A stretch of DNA of 64,000 bases from JAVBQG01 sp031549185 (GTDB lineage Bacteria; Synergistota; Synergistia; Synergistales; Synergistaceae). Positions 6,984 to 14,066 of the stretch are shown piece after piece. Below the pieces are notes generated by a model that saw nothing but the letters and a program-made list of their open reading frames with translations, made no database searches and was not told the DNA's origin. The DNA lies in assembly GCA_031549185.1 (NCBI GenBank), contig JAVBQG010000058.1, forward strand, positions 10,206 to 74,205, written 5' to 3'. How positions within the stretch are numbered: position 1 is the stretch's first letter; every line of letters begins with the position of its first letter. The position numbers were made by a program, and so were the translations under genes.

Positions 6984-7277
6984 ATGGCAGAGAATATCAG
7001 GCCATTGGGGTTACCAGGGTTTGAATTTGCTATTTCTAAAAAGGGAATACTGCGAAAGGATCTCGCAGAAAAAATCGGTATTTCCTATCAGGGTTTATGG
7101 AAGATCGTTTCGGGCGAGCTGAAGCGCATCGACCCGGAGATCCTTAAACGAATAGCCTGCGAGCTCGATTGCTCTGTGGATTTCCTTCTCACAAACCCTC
7201 CCCAGCCCTCAACCCCACGCGGGAACAGGGAACAGGGGGAGAGGGCGGAAGCGGAGAACAGCAAGGCGGTAGCGTAG
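6984..7277 (+). CDS. Cro-like XRE-family regulator, apparently cut short by a frameshift
   Basis: 97 aa from the ATG at 6984 with AAGGAGG 7 bp upstream. Residues 13-70 are an XRE helix-turn-helix (LRKDLAEKIGISYQGLWKIVSGELKRIDPEILKRIACELDCSVDFLL). After it the frame ends in a low-complexity tail, while the -1 frame (to 7468) encodes a C-terminal segment matching the end of the intact paralogue at 9690-10103. A one-base change in the GGGGG run at 7235-7239 would join the two parts. It is the first gene of the rightward early operon. Confidence 0.8.
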   Translation: MAENIRPLGLPGFEFAISKKGILRKDLAEKIGISYQGLWKIVSGELKRIDPEILKRIACELDCSVDFLLTNPPQPSTPRGNREQGERAEAENSKAVA

Positions 7278-7468
7278 AGGAAGCCCGCGCTTTCGGGCGG
7301 GCGGCGGAAGACTTTCTTCCGATTCTGACGGATCGCGAAGAGTATTTGGAACTCCTGATGGACGTGGCCGACAACGGCCGGCTCGACGATCCGGAGAGGA
7401 GGACAAGGGCGAGAAGGCTCCGTGACGCGCTTAATGAAGCGCTGGAGGATTGCGAAAAAGCGGCGTAG
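7169..7468 (+). pseudogene. Out-of-frame C-terminal segment of the Cro-like regulator
   Basis: This frame (-1 relative to the HTH gene) encodes DVADNGRLDDPERRTRARRLRDALNEALEDCEKAA. It parallels DIGDNGRLDDPLKREAAKRVRDALNAVLEDAA at the end of the protein at 9690-10103. There is no good start codon or ribosome site of its own between the HTH and this block, so it is best read as the detached tail of the upstream gene, by mutation or by ribosomal frameshifting. Confidence 0.55.
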
Positions 7469-7688
7469 GAGAGTAGAGCAAGCAGAGAGTTCCGACTGCC
7501 GCGAATCACCGGCGGCGTAGGGTGTAGGTCCTCAGGGTCGGGGAACCATGACAACCGAATCACTTTTACCGGTATGCAGTGAGGGACAAGGAGCATACTG
7601 GCCCCCGGAGCGGGAGTCGTAGCGTGCGGCGCCGAGACCGGCGAGGATCGCGAGGATGGGGGAGTTTAACAACAGAGGGGGAGTTATT
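7469..7688 (+). other. Intergenic leader with duplicated segment
   Basis: 220 bp without a secure gene. It shares ACCATGACAACCGAA, a GAGACC(G/A)GC block and a GATGGGGGA block, in the same order, with the interval at 10104-10304, which follows the paralogous HTH gene. A 24-codon frame starts at the shared ATG (7548) but is not conserved after MTTE. The region is probably a decayed duplicate or a shared regulatory leader. Confidence 0.4.
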
Positions 7689-7988
7689 ATGGAAGTGCAT
7701 GTTAACCTGAACGACAAGGTGTGCGTGAAGCTCACCGCTTTTGGTGAGGCTGTTCTGGCGCAGCATATGCTCACGGTCTATCGCAGTCTCGGTGGGGTGT
7801 TCGACGCGCGCGAAAACCTGAATCCTCGGGAAGATGCTGCTTGCTCTGTCTTCTTTGCCTACCCCTATGATGAAAATCGCTATCGCACATTCAGACTGTA
7901 TGAGTTGTTCGCGATATTCGGAAACGTCATGTCGCTCGCAACCGTGCACAATCCATTTTGTTCCGGCGATTTTTACGTCTCGGGGTAG
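7689..7988 (+). CDS. Conserved small phage protein, unknown function
   Basis: 99 aa from the ATG at 7689, with GAGGGGGAG upstream. The opening VHVNLNDKVCVKLTAFGEAVLAQH and the later YRTFRLYELFAIFGNVM ... NPF resemble a small protein family common in early regions of Gram-positive and Gram-negative prophages (start 'NLND.V.VKLT..G', later 'L.elf.iFG'). The function is not known to me. It ends 7 bp from the convergent XRE-SEFIR gene. Confidence 0.65.
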   Translation: MEVHVNLNDKVCVKLTAFGEAVLAQHMLTVYRSLGGVFDARENLNPREDAACSVFFAYPYDENRYRTFRLYELFAIFGNVMSLATVHNPFCSGDFYVSG

Positions 7989-7994
7989 TGCGCC

Positions 7995-9596
7995 TTATGG
8001 GCGCTGGCCGATCCCCTCCATATTGCATGCGCGCCTGTAGTCGATTGGAAGTGCTCCTGATGTGTGTATTACTCCCTTTTCTTTTAAAAATGTTTTGAAA
8101 TCGGTGATGCTGCTAAAACCAAGTGATGGCAGATATTTCATTGCGTACTGCAGCGACGTACTCCTCGCGAACAGCGGGAGTATCTCGTGTCTTTCAAGAT
8201 ATGGCCCAGTCCACGCCCAAAAATTGCCACGAGCGCTAATAAGCAAAACGGTGTCTGCTTGTAAGAGGTCTATCCACTGAATGTCTTTTCTATTACTTCT
8301 TTCTTTGAGAAGGTGCCCCTCCGGCGATAACCATCTGGTATCTTGGGTTTTCGTCCAATACTCTAGGGATGCAAGATGCCAGTTAAATGAATCCCAGGCA
8401 TCGTGATAATATTCTAAATATCTATCTTGATGGACATAACCTGTCAAAAACTCTGGCAGCGCGTCGAACTTTTCATACTTGATGCAAGCGGCGAGGGTGT
8501 ATAAAAAAATCTCATACACGAAGAACCTAAAATTATCGTAACTCCACCTAGTGTATGATGTAGTACCCTCTGGTCTATCCGTATAAACATATACCCTTTC
8601 GATGAAGCGATGGATGATGGAAATATTCTCATTGTCGGCCGCCTGGAGCCTTACGAACTTGACGACAACGTCAAGCACGCTGTCCCTGATTCCGCGCATT
8701 TCATCTATGCTATCAACAATTCGTAGGGAATATTCATCCATCGATGAAGAGTCATGGTCGGGAACGCGGTATTGCTCCAAGCTTTCAGCTGATTCTTCCA
8801 GGAAAGTTTCAACAAGCATTGCTGCGGTTGGTTTGCCTTCGTTCAAGGCCCTCAAGGCCGCGGCATTTGATGGAATGATGAAGGGTGCCTCGTCCTGCAT
8901 GATGAACTCGGGTGGGGTACCTATCGGCGGTTTTTGCAGCGCCGGTTTTCCGAATATGTGACGAAGGAGCATATCCAATCCCGCATTTTCATCGAACGAG
9001 AGGTCAATATAAAATCGCCCCGCCATGTACTCTGGAACGGACGCGAAACCATTGTCGGCTTTGTCCATGATAACAGGAATGAATTTTTCTTGTTTGGCGT
9101 CGCTGAATACCTTCTCCGAAATCATGAAGGTTTCTTTCCCAACTCCCCCCTCACGTTTATTTGCTTTTTTGCTGTAGCTGTCGCCGTCGCAGAGGGTGAG
9201 GACAAAATCGCTGTTGGTAATAGACTCCTCCATGAACCGGTTCACGTCGTGTCCCGGTTTTAAATCCCACTGGTCATAAATAACATCCACGCCGCGCTCG
9301 CGCAGAAATGTCGCAATTCGCCTTACCCGTTCCACGTATTCAGGCGAAGTCCAACTGTAGGAGATGAATACCCTTGGAGCTTGTCCAACGGGGCCATTCT
9401 CATCTGTTTTGCCAGCTAAATACTCTACGCCCACACCAAAATAATCGGCGAGGGCCAAAAGTACCTTTGACGAGGGGTCCTTCTCACCAGTCTCGTAATA
9501 CTGGTAAGCCCGAAGGCTTATTCCGGTGTCATCGGCGACCTGTTTTTGGGAGAGCCCCTTGGTTTGGCGACACAACTTCAATCGCTCAGGCAACAT
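7995..9596 (-). CDS. XRE helix-turn-helix fused to a SEFIR (TIR-like) domain with C-terminal sensor-like region
   Basis: 533 aa. Residues 3-62 are an XRE DNA-binding domain (LSQKQVADDTGISLRAYQYYETGEKDP). Residues 75-215 are a SEFIR/TIR-like domain: RVFISYSW, DVIYDQWDLKPGHDVNRFME, DFVLTLCD, YSKKANKREGGVGKE and FIPVIM. Glu155 in GVGKE is the likely NADase catalytic residue by analogy with bacterial SEFIR defence proteins. Residues 220-533 are helical, Trp/Tyr-rich and unassigned. The gene is transcribed toward the early operon and faces a small XRE gene across two matched palindromes. No clear Shine-Dalgarno precedes the ATG. SEFIR proteins are known abortive-infection effectors; fusion to a repressor-type domain suggests a self-regulated switch. 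Confidence 0.85.
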   Translation of the reverse strand: MLPERLKLCRQTKGLSQKQVADDTGISLRAYQYYETGEKDPSSKVLLALADYFGVGVEYLAGKTDENGPVGQAPRVFISYSWTSPEYVERVRRIATFLRERGVDVIYDQWDLKPGHDVNRFMEESITNSDFVLTLCDGDSYSKKANKREGGVGKETFMISEKVFSDAKQEKFIPVIMDKADNGFASVPEYMAGRFYIDLSFDENAGLDMLLRHIFGKPALQKPPIGTPPEFIMQDEAPFIIPSNAAALRALNEGKPTAAMLVETFLEESAESLEQYRVPDHDSSSMDEYSLRIVDSIDEMRGIRDSVLDVVVKFVRLQAADNENISIIHRFIERVYVYTDRPEGTTSYTRWSYDNFRFFVYEIFLYTLAACIKYEKFDALPEFLTGYVHQDRYLEYYHDAWDSFNWHLASLEYWTKTQDTRWLSPEGHLLKERSNRKDIQWIDLLQADTVLLISARGNFWAWTGPYLERHEILPLFARSTSLQYAMKYLPSLGFSSITDFKTFLKEKGVIHTSGALPIDYRRACNMEGIGQRP

Positions 9597-9609
9597 AGAA
9601 TTTCACAAC

Positions 9610-9638
9610 TTGACGTGCACTAAAGTGCATGTTAATAT
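9610..9638 (+). promoter_or_regulatory. Probable promoter of the small XRE gene
   Basis: TTGACG at 9610-9615, a 17-bp spacer and TAATAT at 9633-9638. The palindrome at 9616-9629 fills most of the spacer, so promoter activity should be controlled by whatever binds it. Confidence 0.6.
9616..9629. promoter_or_regulatory. Palindromic operator A (XRE-SEFIR switch)
   Basis: TGCACTAAAGTGCA, six-base perfect arms around a two-base centre. Its core GCAC-N4-GTGC is repeated at 9649-9662. Confidence 0.65.
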
Positions 9639-9648
9639 CACCTCATTA

Positions 9649-9662
9649 CGCACCATGGTGCG
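9649..9662. promoter_or_regulatory. Palindromic operator B (XRE-SEFIR switch)
   Basis: CGCACCATGGTGCG, a perfect 14-bp palindrome with the same GCAC-N4-GTGC core as operator A. The centres are 33 bp apart, about three helical turns. Confidence 0.65.
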
Positions 9663-9689
9663 CAAAATGAAAAAGGAGGACGGTGGTCC

Positions 9690-10103
9690 ATGAAAACCAA
9701 ACTGCACAAACTGCGCCTTGAGCAGCGCGTCAAGCAAAAAAATGTTGCTTCCAGCGCGCAAATCAGCATCCGCCAGTATCAAATGATCGAGGCGGGGAAA
9801 AGCGAACCCAGCGTCTCGAAAGCATTCAGAATCGCGAAAGCCCTGAACTTGCCGGTCGAGGAACTTTTTGGCGATTCCGAACACGCAAATTATAGCACTT
9901 CTGAGGACTCCGATTTAAACGAAACACCGCAAAGCGGAATCGAGGAAGCGAAAGAACTTCACGAGGCGACATGCAACTTCAAGGTCGATGTAGAAACGAT
10001 TTTAGACATCGGGGATAACGGTCGCTTGGACGATCCGCTCAAGCGAGAGGCAGCAAAAAGAGTACGAGATGCGTTGAATGCAGTTCTCGAGGATGCAGCC
10101 TAA
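9690..10103 (+). CDS. XRE-family regulator facing the XRE-SEFIR gene
   Basis: 137 aa with AAGGAGG upstream of the ATG. Residues 5-62 are an XRE domain (VKQKNVASSAQISIRQYQMIEAGKSEPSVSKAFRIAKAL). A linker follows, then a C-terminal block (VETILDIGDNGRLDDPLKREAAKRVRDALNAVLED) that is also found, out of frame, after the Cro-like gene at 6984. It probably plays the Cro role of a second switch, binding the two palindromes it shares with the SEFIR fusion. Confidence 0.8.
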   Translation: MKTKLHKLRLEQRVKQKNVASSAQISIRQYQMIEAGKSEPSVSKAFRIAKALNLPVEELFGDSEHANYSTSEDSDLNETPQSGIEEAKELHEATCNFKVDVETILDIGDNGRLDDPLKREAAKRVRDALNAVLEDAA

Positions 10104-10304
10104 AAGTTAGGCGAGAACCGCGCGCACCATGACAACCGAAACGCGCAATGTCCATCCCTCACTAAGACGGCAGGCAAGGCAACGAAGCCAAGAGCGAGAT
10201 TGCAAGTCGAGACCAGCAGAGCCGAGGTCCTTTCCGGTCGTCTCTATGGAGGTGGGGGATGGCGATGATGGGGGATAAACAGAAAGGGAGGATAAAAATA
10301 AATT
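10104..10304 (+). other. Intergenic leader duplicated from 7469-7688
   Basis: 201 bp with the same ACCATGACAACCGAA segment (10126-10140) as at 7545-7559. A 49-codon frame (10129-10278) begins at the shared ATG. It is basic and without a good ribosome site, so coding is doubtful. Confidence 0.4.
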
Positions 10305-10604
10305 ATGAGTCGAATTCACCTGAAATATGGAATCACAGCACTACACCCTGATCCAAATCCGCCTGTAGACGAAAACGGCAAGCCTTTGCGCGACAACGTC
10401 AGCGAGAATGGCAGACTTGCCGTTAAAATCCTCGACCTTCTTTGTGAGGAAGAAGGTGGAGAGCTTATGGCCGCAAATGCAATAAGTGCTTTAGAGTGTG
10501 CTATCGAGGCAATTCGCGGGCGTCAAACACGGATTGCCCGACAGGCACTTCTTCCCTCCATTTTCGCTTCTGTTTCTCGTAGCGAGTCCGATCGTCAATT
10601 GTAA
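10305..10604 (+). CDS. Hypothetical early protein
   Basis: 99 aa starting with SRIHLKYGITALHPDPNPPVDENG; AGGGAGGA lies about 14 bp upstream of the ATG. No family recognised. Its last 104 bp overlap, on the opposite strand, the 3' end of the gene at 10501-10770, so the two genes converge head-on. The acidic middle part is plausible protein. The basic tail may only reflect the overlap. Confidence 0.45.
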   Translation: MSRIHLKYGITALHPDPNPPVDENGKPLRDNVSENGRLAVKILDLLCEEEGGELMAANAISALECAIEAIRGRQTRIARQALLPSIFASVSRSESDRQL

Positions 10605-10770
10605 TGCTGAAATCCTTGAGTAGCCCCAAGTAAAGATCATAAACCTTGTCTGAGTGCTCTTTGCCAGTGATTTTTTTGTTCAGGACCACAAGGGCGAGGT
10701 CGTGAGCAACTTGACACTTGGACAAATCAAATTGCGGATGATGGATGTCTAGGGGATCTTTGGCAGACAT
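10501..10770 (-). CDS. Hypothetical protein
   Basis: 89 aa from the ATG at 10770, with the strong ribosome site GGGAGGTGAG 6 bp upstream. A longer frame to 10980 lacks such a site. The sequence is helical and charged (FDLSKCQVAHDLALVVLNKKITGKEHSDKVYDLYLGLLKDF). It is the only minus-strand gene in the early region after the SEFIR fusion and starts 63 bp from the divergent gene at 10834. The function is unknown. Confidence 0.6.
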   Translation of the reverse strand: MSAKDPLDIHHPQFDLSKCQVAHDLALVVLNKKITGKEHSDKVYDLYLGLLKDFSITIDDRTRYEKQKRKWREEVPVGQSVFDARELPR

Positions 10771-10833
10771 ATTTCTCACCTCCCTTCCGGGAAATTGTAC
10801 CGCAACAAGATCTCTAACAAGAAAGGAGACGCC

Positions 10834-11007
10834 ATGCCACGAAAACGCAACATGTCCATTGTTGTTACGAACGCGGAAGAATTCCACGGCTCCAGCGCCC
10901 CGGTTTGCGAGTGCGTCAAGCGTCTCCAGAGAAGTTTTTTCCGGGCGCTGGATGCAGTGGACATCAATAACACGAAACACGTTGAAAAGGAGGAGAAGGC
11001 GGCATGA
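10834..11007 (+). CDS. Small hypothetical early protein
   Basis: 57 aa from the ATG at 10834 (AAGGAG 6 bp upstream). The sequence includes PRKRNMSIVVTNAEEFHG. No family recognised. It ends with an ATGA overlap onto the next gene, so they are co-translated. Confidence 0.5.
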   Translation: MPRKRNMSIVVTNAEEFHGSSAPVCECVKRLQRSFFRALDAVDINNTKHVEKEEKAA

Positions 11008-11189
11008 ACTACTTCAAGGCAATCAAGGAAGCGTTTCAGCGGGAAAGGGACTTGCATGACCGCGAGCACTGGGAAAACTACCTAGATTACCTCTGCAACG
11101 CCAGCGCTCTGTTCGGGCGCGAATCGCTCAGCGTTGCGGACGCGCTCACCATCCGCAATTGGCTCGATGGAGCGGGCGCGACATGCTGA
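11004..11189 (+). CDS. Small hypothetical early protein
   Basis: 61 aa, acidic and helical (FKAIKEAFQRERDLHDREHWENYLDYL). The start overlaps the preceding stop (ATGA), and the end overlaps the next start at 11183. No family recognised. Confidence 0.5.
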   Translation: MNYFKAIKEAFQRERDLHDREHWENYLDYLCNASALFGRESLSVADALTIRNWLDGAGATC

Positions 11190-11395
11190 TCGCGATCTCG
11201 CCGGCGGGGCAGTTATTCGAGTGTCGGAAGCAGGATGGGATCTGGAAGGTGTTCAAACGGCAACCGGATGGGACGTTGAAGCGTCACCTCTCCCTGGATC
11301 TGCCGAATCGCTCTCTGCGAACGGAGGCCGAGCGCGACATGAAAAGGTGGGCGGAGAGGAGAGGGTGCGAAGTTGTGGAGAAGGAAGCGGCATAA
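11183..11395 (+). CDS. Small hypothetical early protein
   Basis: 70 aa from the ATG at 11183 that overlaps the previous gene's end. Beta-strand-like start LIAISPAGQLFECRKQDGIWKVF, then a charged helix. No family recognised. Confidence 0.5.
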   Translation: MLIAISPAGQLFECRKQDGIWKVFKRQPDGTLKRHLSLDLPNRSLRTEAERDMKRWAERRGCEVVEKEAA

Positions 11396-11399
11396 GAGA

Positions 11400-11419
11400 A
11401 AGCCCCTTTGCAGGGGCTT
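11400..11419 (+). terminator. Stem-loop after the small early gene cluster
   Basis: AAGCCCC, a six-base loop, then GGGGCTT form a perfect 7-bp stem just after the stop at 11395. There is no T-tract, so it may be an RNA-processing or attenuator hairpin rather than a full terminator. Confidence 0.4.
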
Positions 11420-11491
11420 CCGCCATCACCCATATCGGGTTTGCAGCTCTGGCCAGCTGCAGCCCCATTATAGCAGACAGGAGGGCTGAAT

Positions 11492-11662
11492 ATGAAACGA
11501 GACAAGATTCTCTCTTTCAAAAAAGAAGTGTTGCGGCTCATTGGGAGAGATCTCCCCGATCTTCGGAGGCGACTCAAAATTCGGCGCCGGCGCAAGATCC
11601 GCGCGAAGGCTCCGATCATCCACATTTCCGCCTTCGGTCCGGAAGGGGGATTCGCGGCATGA
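11492..11662 (+). CDS. Small basic protein
   Basis: 56 aa with GGAGG 7 bp upstream of the ATG. It is strongly Arg/Lys-rich (LPDLRRRLKIRRRRKIRAKA), suggesting nucleic-acid binding. It ends in an ATGA overlap with a 15-codon frame (11659-11706) that could relay ribosomes to the next gene. Confidence 0.5.
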   Translation: MKRDKILSFKKEVLRLIGRDLPDLRRRLKIRRRRKIRAKAPIIHISAFGPEGGFAA

Positions 11663-11699
11663 AGAGACGTAAGGCGCCCGCGGGGGAGGGGGCATGTAG

Positions 11700-11984
11700 A
11701 TGCTGAAAGTCGAATCGCTCGGGCTCGCGGATGCGATCTGCGAGCATCTGTGCAACTGCGAGACGTTCACGGACGCCTTCTGCGAGGATTGCGCGGCGAT
11801 CGAACGCCTTCCGCAGACCTTAACCGATCCCGCCGACGAAACCTGTCCCGCCGAGTTCGACGTTTCGGACCCCGGCTGTGTCCGGCATTCCGATTGGTTC
11901 GAGATCGCGGAACGGGCCCGCGAGGCGGAGAAGCTGGCGGCGGAGGCGGCCGGAATCGAGCTGAAAAGGAAGCTGGCGGCGTGA
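11700..11984 (+). CDS. Cys-rich small early protein
   Basis: 94 aa. The first half has CEHLCNCETFTDAFCEDCAAIE, a spacing that could bind a metal, and a further Cys pair at residues 49 and 60. The tail is a charged helix. A GGGAGGGGG site precedes the ATG at 11700. No family recognised. Confidence 0.5.
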   Translation: MLKVESLGLADAICEHLCNCETFTDAFCEDCAAIERLPQTLTDPADETCPAEFDVSDPGCVRHSDWFEIAERAREAEKLAAEAAGIELKRKLAA

Positions 11985-12014
11985 AGCCGCCGATGCAAAA
12001 AAGGAGGAATTTCT

Positions 12015-12347
12015 ATGTCGACCGATACTATCACCATTGCCATCACCCTGTACGCCCCGGAGTTGGCTGGGGCCATCAAGCAGCTGGCTGAGACTCTCGC
12101 CGGCAGTCCTACACCGCTACCGAAAGAAACCATTGCACCGTCGGCAGAGACTGCGGCCCCCGCCCCCGAATCGCCCAAGACGACCTTCGAGGAGGTCCAC
12201 GCGACGCTGGTGAAGCTCAAGCAGCAGAAGAGCGCCGCTCCTGTCCGCGAGATCTTGGAGGTCGTGGGCTGCAAAACCGTCCAGGACATCCCCGCGGAGA
12301 AATTCGGCGAGGTACTCCAGATGGCCTCTGAAAAACTGGCGGCCTGA
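12015..12347 (+). CDS. Hypothetical early protein upstream of the recombination genes
   Basis: 110 aa with AAGGAGG before the ATG. An N-terminal helix is followed by a Pro/Ala-rich linker (residues 35-55) and a helical C-terminal domain (TTFEEVHATLVKLKQQKSAAPVREILEVVGCKTVQDIPAEKF). That last domain resembles modules found on phage rRNA-like or recombination accessory proteins (Thr/Ala-linker plus 'v...l..yG...l..ip.e'). It directly precedes the DUF2800 gene. Confidence 0.55.
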   Translation: MSTDTITIAITLYAPELAGAIKQLAETLAGSPTPLPKETIAPSAETAAPAPESPKTTFEEVHATLVKLKQQKSAAPVREILEVVGCKTVQDIPAEKFGEVLQMASEKLAA

Positions 12348-12349
12348 CC

Positions 12350-13507
12350 ATGGGCGCACACGCTCGGCTTTCCCCCTCAGCCGCGGAGCGGTGGATCGCC
12401 TGCCCGCCCAGCGTTCAGCTGGGCGAGCGGTTCCCGGACACCTCCTCCAGCTACGCCGAGGAGGGGACGACCGCTCACCGGGTGGCGGAGATCTCCATAC
12501 GCAATTGGCTGGGGTTGCTCTCAAAAGAGGAGGCGGCCGCGCAGAGGGAGGAGGTAGAGATGTCCCTGTTCTACTCCAAAGACATGCCCGATAACCTGGA
12601 ACCGTACATCGACTATGTCGTCTCTCATGCTGTGGGCGCTGATTTCATCGGCCTGGAGGAAGAGCTGGACATCGGCAACTGGGTGCCCGATGGTTTCGGC
12701 ACCAGCGACGCCGTGATCGTCAAGGACGGCGTACTGGAAGTGGTGGATCTCAAGTACGGGCAGGGCGTGCCCGTGTCGGCGGAGGGAAACCCGCAGTTTC
12801 GGCTCTACGGCCTCGGCGCCGTGCAGGAGTGGCACATGCTCTATCCCTTCGACCGGGTCCGCTGCACCGTCGTTCAGCCCCGACTAGACAGCATCTCCAC
12901 CGAGGAGCTCTCCGTCGGCGAACTGCTGGAGTGGGCGGAGCGGGTGGTCAAGCCGGCGGCGCTGCTGGCGGAGAAGGGCGAGGGTGAGTACAACCCTGGC
13001 GACCACTGCCGCTGGTGCAGGGCGAAGGCCGTCTGCCGCAAGCGGGCGGAGGGGAACATGGCGCTGGCGCGATATGAATTCGCCGAACCGGCTCTGCTCA
13101 CCAACGAAGACATCGCGGACATCCTGTCCGCGGCGGAAAATCTCAAAAAATGGGTGGACGACATCGAGTCGTACGCCCTCGACCAGGCGCTCAACCACGG
13201 CGCGACATTCCACGGGTACAAGGTGGTGGAGGGCCGCAGCCTCCGTCAACTGACGGACGAAACGGAAGCGGCGCGGATCCTGCTGGAAAACGGCGTGGCG
13301 GAGGATTCCCTCTACACCCGTTCGCTGGTCGGCATTCCCGCCATGGAGAAGCTCGTCGGCAAGAAACGGCTGGCGGACCTCCTGAAGGAGTACATCATCA
13401 AACCGCAAGGAAAGCCGGCGCTGGTCAAAGAGGACGACAAGCGCCCGGCGATGAATTCGGCAGAAGCGGCAGCACAGGAATTCAAAGAAGAAAAGGAGAT
13501 CGATTGA
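12350..13507 (+). CDS. DUF2800 family PD-(D/E)XK nuclease-like protein
   Basis: 385 aa. The start AHARLSPSAAERWIACPPSVQL, the central GTSDAVIV ... LEVVDLKYGQGVPVSAEGNPQFRLYGLGA (D-x(n)-D-x-K core) and the Cys cluster at about residues 222-232 plus DHCRWC are characteristic of DUF2800, the phage relative of RecB/Cas4 exonucleases with an iron-sulphur cluster. It is paired with the downstream DUF2815 ssDNA-binding-like gene, the usual order in this type of phage replication module, and probably acts in recombination or replication. Confidence 0.88.
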   Translation: MGAHARLSPSAAERWIACPPSVQLGERFPDTSSSYAEEGTTAHRVAEISIRNWLGLLSKEEAAAQREEVEMSLFYSKDMPDNLEPYIDYVVSHAVGADFIGLEEELDIGNWVPDGFGTSDAVIVKDGVLEVVDLKYGQGVPVSAEGNPQFRLYGLGAVQEWHMLYPFDRVRCTVVQPRLDSISTEELSVGELLEWAERVVKPAALLAEKGEGEYNPGDHCRWCRAKAVCRKRAEGNMALARYEFAEPALLTNEDIADILSAAENLKKWVDDIESYALDQALNHGATFHGYKVVEGRSLRQLTDETEAARILLENGVAEDSLYTRSLVGIPAMEKLVGKKRLADLLKEYIIKPQGKPALVKEDDKRPAMNSAEAAAQEFKEEKEID

Positions 13508-13508
13508 A

Positions 13509-14063
13509 ATGACAAATGCAGTGCAGACAAAGGTGATCACCGGCAAAGGCAGACTTTCCTACGCGTACGTGTGGCAGCCCCGCGAACAGGACGGGCAGGA
13601 GCCCAAGTACTCCACCAGTTTCCTGATACCCAAGAGCGACAGAGACACGCTCGCGAAGATCATGGCCGCGATCGAGGCGGCCAAGGAAGTGGGTAAATCT
13701 AAGAAGTGGGGCGGCAAGATCCCCGCTAATCTCAAACTCCCCCTGCGCGACGGCGACAATGAGGCCGACGAAAAAGGTGAGGAATACCTTGGGCATTTCT
13801 TCTTCAACGCCAGCTCCAAGGACGCCCCTGGGATTGTGGACGCGCAGTGCAACGTCATTCTCGACAAGGCAGAGGTGTACAGCGGCTGTTACGCCCGACT
13901 CTCCATCAACTTCTTCCCCTACGACACCAACGGCAACCGCGGGATCGGCGTGGGGTTGAATCATATCCAGAAGCTCGCCGACGGCGAGCCGCTGGGCGGC
14001 GCCCGCGGGCGAGCGGAGAACGAATTCGACAGCTGGGACGAGGACGACGCCATGGGGCTGTAG
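13509..14063 (+). CDS. DUF2815 family phage ssDNA-binding-like protein
   Basis: 184 aa, starting 1 bp after the DUF2800 stop, with AAGGAG inside that gene. Visible are TGKGRLSYAYVWQP, YSTSFLIPKSD, an acidic C-terminus (FDSWDEDDAMGL) typical of single-strand DNA-binding proteins, and LSINFFPYDTNGNRGIGVGLNHIQKL. The DUF2800-DUF2815-PolA order is common in phages of Firmicutes and related hosts. Confidence 0.88.
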   Translation: MTNAVQTKVITGKGRLSYAYVWQPREQDGQEPKYSTSFLIPKSDRDTLAKIMAAIEAAKEVGKSKKWGGKIPANLKLPLRDGDNEADEKGEEYLGHFFFNASSKDAPGIVDAQCNVILDKAEVYSGCYARLSINFFPYDTNGNRGIGVGLNHIQKLADGEPLGGARGRAENEFDSWDEDDAMGL

Positions 14064-14066
14064 GCC

